A stretch of 7,802 nt of DNA from Actinomycetota bacterium (GTDB lineage Bacteria; Actinomycetota; CADDZG01; WHSQ01), in NCBI GenBank assembly GCA_013695055.1, contig JACDBF010000220.1, positions 1-7,802 of the forward strand, written 5' to 3'. Of this stretch, positions 6,059-7,802 are shown one piece after another (positions within the stretch are counted from its first letter, which is position 1; each line of letters starts with the position of its first letter). A program made the translations under genes and the position numbers. The notes under the pieces are model-generated. The model made no database searches. It was given only the letters and a program-made list of their open reading frames with translations, and was not told the origin of the DNA.

Positions 6059-7111
6059 ATGAGGATTGCGATTACCGGCGCCACCGGCAACATCGGTACC
6101 AGCCTAGTTAGAGCTTTGCGAGAGGACCCGGCAGTAGATTCGATCGTGGGTATCGCCCGCCGCAAACCCAGCCTCCAGTGGCGAAAGGTGACATGGGCGG
6201 CGGCCGACATCTCAAGCTCGGACCTGACAAGTCTCTTTGCCGGTGCGGACGCAGTCGTGCATCTCGCGTGGCTGATACAGCCCTCCCGCGACCTGGCAAC
6301 CACGCGCAAGACCAATGTCGACGGCAGCGCACGCGTTTTCAAAGCCGCCGCCGAAGCCGGCGTAAGAACGCTCGTTTATGCCTCTTCCATAGGCGCCTAC
6401 TCCCCTGGCCCCAAGGATCGGACGGTAGACGAGAGCTGGCCGGCCGGCGGTGTCCCCACGTCCTTCTACTCGCGCCACAAGGCTGAGGTCGAGGGCTTGC
6501 TCGACTCTTTCGAGATCGAGCACCCAAGCTTGCGCGTAGTCCGTCTGCGCCCGGGGCTTTCCTTCAAGAGAGAATCGGCCACAGGAATCAGACGGGTTTT
6601 CGCCGGCCCACTGCTACCGACGTTCCTCCTGCGCAAGAGTTTGATCCCCATAGTTCCCGACGTCCCGGGGCTCCGAGTCCAGGGTGTGCATTCAGACGAC
6701 GTCGCAGAGGCTTATCGCCTGGCGCTGTTGAGCGACGTGCGAGGCGCCTTCAACATCGTGGCCGATCCGGTGCTCGACGCCTCCTCGGTGGGCTCTTTGC
6801 TCGGCGCGCGAACGGTCAAGGTCTCTCCCAAAGGGCTCCGCATCTTCGTTAACCTCACTTGGCGTATGCACCTTCAGCCCACGCCGGACGGCTGGCTCGA
6901 CATGGGGCTTCAAGTACCTCTGCTCGATGGGGCGCGCGCCCGCGACGAGCTGGGTTGGGTTCCCGCTCACCGAGCGGACGACGCCCTGCTCGAAGTGATG
7001 ACCGGCATGCGTGAAAGAGCGGGACTCGACACTCCACCTCTCAGCCCCGAGAGCAGCGGGCCGGCACGCGTGAAGGAGCTCAGAACCTCGGTGGGAGGAC
7101 GCTCCACGTGA
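6059..7111 (+). CDS. NAD-dependent epimerase/dehydratase, extended SDR family
   Basis: This 350-residue Rossmann-fold oxidoreductase of the extended short-chain dehydrogenase type probably acts on a nucleotide sugar or a related substrate. MRIAITGATGNIG (1-13) carries the GxxGxxG dinucleotide-binding loop. VVHLAW (66-71), TNVDGSARVFKAA (85-97) and VYASSIGAYS (106-115) are the usual core strands, and the active site is Tyr137-x3-Lys141 with Ser109 or Ser110. RLRPG (162-166) and QGVHSDDVAEA (208-218) belong to the substrate-binding half, and LGWVP (298-302) near the C-terminus is typical of the epimerase group. ATG 6059 is chosen because it directly precedes the first beta strand; GTG 6020 would add 13 unneeded residues. 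It starts 55 bp after the permease, without a clear Shine-Dalgarno sequence. Its TGA overlaps the start of the HAD gene. The exact substrate is not predictable. Confidence 0.88.
   Translation: MRIAITGATGNIGTSLVRALREDPAVDSIVGIARRKPSLQWRKVTWAAADISSSDLTSLFAGADAVVHLAWLIQPSRDLATTRKTNVDGSARVFKAAAEAGVRTLVYASSIGAYSPGPKDRTVDESWPAGGVPTSFYSRHKAEVEGLLDSFEIEHPSLRVVRLRPGLSFKRESATGIRRVFAGPLLPTFLLRKSLIPIVPDVPGLRVQGVHSDDVAEAYRLALLSDVRGAFNIVADPVLDASSVGSLLGARTVKVSPKGLRIFVNLTWRMHLQPTPDGWLDMGLQVPLLDGARARDELGWVPAHRADDALLEVMTGMRERAGLDTPPLSPESSGPARVKELRTSVGGRST
7093..7098 (+). promoter_or_regulatory. Ribosome-binding site of the HAD hydrolase
   Basis: GGGAGG lies within the end of the epimerase gene, 9 nt before the GTG at 7108. 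It fixes that GTG as the start and explains translation of the overlapping gene. Confidence 0.7.
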
Positions 7112-7761
7112 GGCCGCCGGCCGCCATTCTCGATGTCGACGGAACCCTCATCGATACCAACTATCAGCACGCGATCGCCTGGTATCGCGCTTTCCGCAAA
7201 CACGACTTGATCCTTCCTTTATGGCGCATCCATCGGCACATCGGAATGGGCGGCGACCACCTGGTCGCCGCGCTCGCCGGGCAAGATGTCGAGGAGCGTG
7301 TCGGCGACGAAGTGCGCGCCGCTGAAAAATCGCTCTACGCGGATCTCATCGATGAAGTCGAGCCGATGGAAGGGGCCCGGCAGCTAATCCTCCACCTCAA
7401 AGAAGGGGGCCGGGCCGTGGTGCTTGCAAGCTCGGCCAAATCAGAAGAGATGGAACATTATCTCGATCTTCTGGACGCGCGCGAGATCGTCGACGGATGG
7501 ACGACCTCGGCCGACGTGGACGCGACCAAGCCCGAGCCGGATCTGATCCACGCAGCCCTAGACATCGCCGGTGGGGGAACGGCCGTGATGGTTGGGGACT
7601 CGACCTTCGATTGCAAGGCCGCGAAGCGGGCGGGTATCGACACCATCGCAGTGCTCTCCGGAGGTTTTTCGCAGCAAGAGCTCGAAGCCGCCGGAGCCGT
7701 CCTGGTGCTGGAATCCGTGGAAGAGCTGCGCCATGGACTCGGCGACACACCTTTGGCGTAG
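7108..7761 (+). CDS. HAD-superfamily hydrolase (phosphoglycolate-phosphatase-like phosphatase)
   Basis: This 217-residue HAD subfamily IA-type phosphatase has all four motifs. Motif I is LDVDGTLID with nucleophile Asp9 and acid Asp11. Motif II is VLASSAK with Ser108 or Ser109, motif III is Lys141 in TKPEPDLI, and motif IV is VGDSTFD with Asp164 and Asp168. Residues about 17-85 form the helical cap (AIAWYRAF, HIGMGGDHLV). Such enzymes remove phosphate from small metabolites such as phosphoglycolate or sugar phosphates; the substrate here is open. The GTG start overlaps the epimerase TGA as GTGA and has GGGAGG 9 nt upstream, so both proteins are made from one message and may act in one pathway. 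A mutase-type HAD (beta-phosphoglucomutase-like) is a possible alternative. Confidence 0.9.
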   Translation: MRPPAAILDVDGTLIDTNYQHAIAWYRAFRKHDLILPLWRIHRHIGMGGDHLVAALAGQDVEERVGDEVRAAEKSLYADLIDEVEPMEGARQLILHLKEGGRAVVLASSAKSEEMEHYLDLLDAREIVDGWTTSADVDATKPEPDLIHAALDIAGGGTAVMVGDSTFDCKAAKRAGIDTIAVLSGGFSQQELEAAGAVLVLESVEELRHGLGDTPLA

Positions 7762-7798
7762 CGCCCCGGCCGGAGCCTCGAGAAGAAAGGACTACCGA

Positions 7799-7802
7799 AT
7801 GC
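7799..7802 (+). CDS. Start codon of the next gene (cut by window end)
   Basis: ATG at 7799-7801 is preceded by AAAGGA (7786-7791) with a 7-nt spacer, a good Shine-Dalgarno arrangement, 37 bp after the HAD gene stop. Only the first codon is inside the window, so the product is unknown. It is probably in the same operon, since no terminator hairpin is obvious in 7762-7798. Confidence 0.45.

Noticed and set aside
7762..7798. Possible terminator after the HAD gene (CCCCGGCCGG stretch)
   Set aside because: No stem of adequate length followed by a T-run; a start codon with a Shine-Dalgarno sequence follows at once, suggesting the operon continues.

Overview
This window is GC-rich and gene-dense. 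It looks chromosomal, from a menaquinone-using bacterium, most likely an actinomycete-like lineage (Actinomycetota, possibly the Thermoleophilia side; low confidence below phylum). The case rests on four things: strong G/C preference at third codon positions, GTG/TTG starts, several apparently leaderless promoters, and a MenG whose signature carries the Asp seen in mycobacterial MenG. I see no tRNA, rRNA, CRISPR array, insertion sequence, phage gene or attachment site. No stretch above 300 bases lacks a gene.

Region 1 (1-1690, minus strand) is a tightly packed operon read right to left. It encodes a MerR-type regulator with two MerR-like domains, then the demethylmenaquinone methyltransferase MenG, then the N-terminus of an isochorismate synthase (MenF), which runs off the left edge. 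The genes abut (TAG|TTG) or overlap (ATGA). The regulator therefore sits at the head of a menaquinone operon. Its upstream region carries overlapping copies of GAGTGAT that form two perfect palindromes over a probable -10 element.

Region 2 (1691-2705) is a divergent 76-bp intergenic region followed by an HSL-family alpha/beta hydrolase (esterase/lipase) on the plus strand.

Region 3 (2702-5195, minus strand) is a two-gene unit: an FGGY-family gluconokinase followed by an aldo/keto reductase. The reductase reading frame is broken by an apparent 1-nt deletion near 3553-3558. Its stop codon overlaps the esterase stop in a shared CTAG.

Region 4 (5196-7802, plus strand) starts from a second divergent 76-bp intergenic region. 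It holds a TauE/SafE (TSUP) membrane permease, an extended-SDR NAD-dependent epimerase/dehydratase, a HAD phosphatase coupled to it through a GTGA overlap, and the first codon of a further gene with its own Shine-Dalgarno sequence.

MenF and MenG belong to one pathway: chorismate to isochorismate at the start, and ring methylation at the end. The gluconokinase, reductase, permease, epimerase and phosphatase look like general carbon-metabolism genes, and no complete pathway can be read here. I did not find a convincing new multi-gene system. The most distinctive points are the double-domain MerR with its palindromic control region, the reductase frameshift, and the contrast between leaderless starts at unit heads and Shine-Dalgarno starts at several internal genes.
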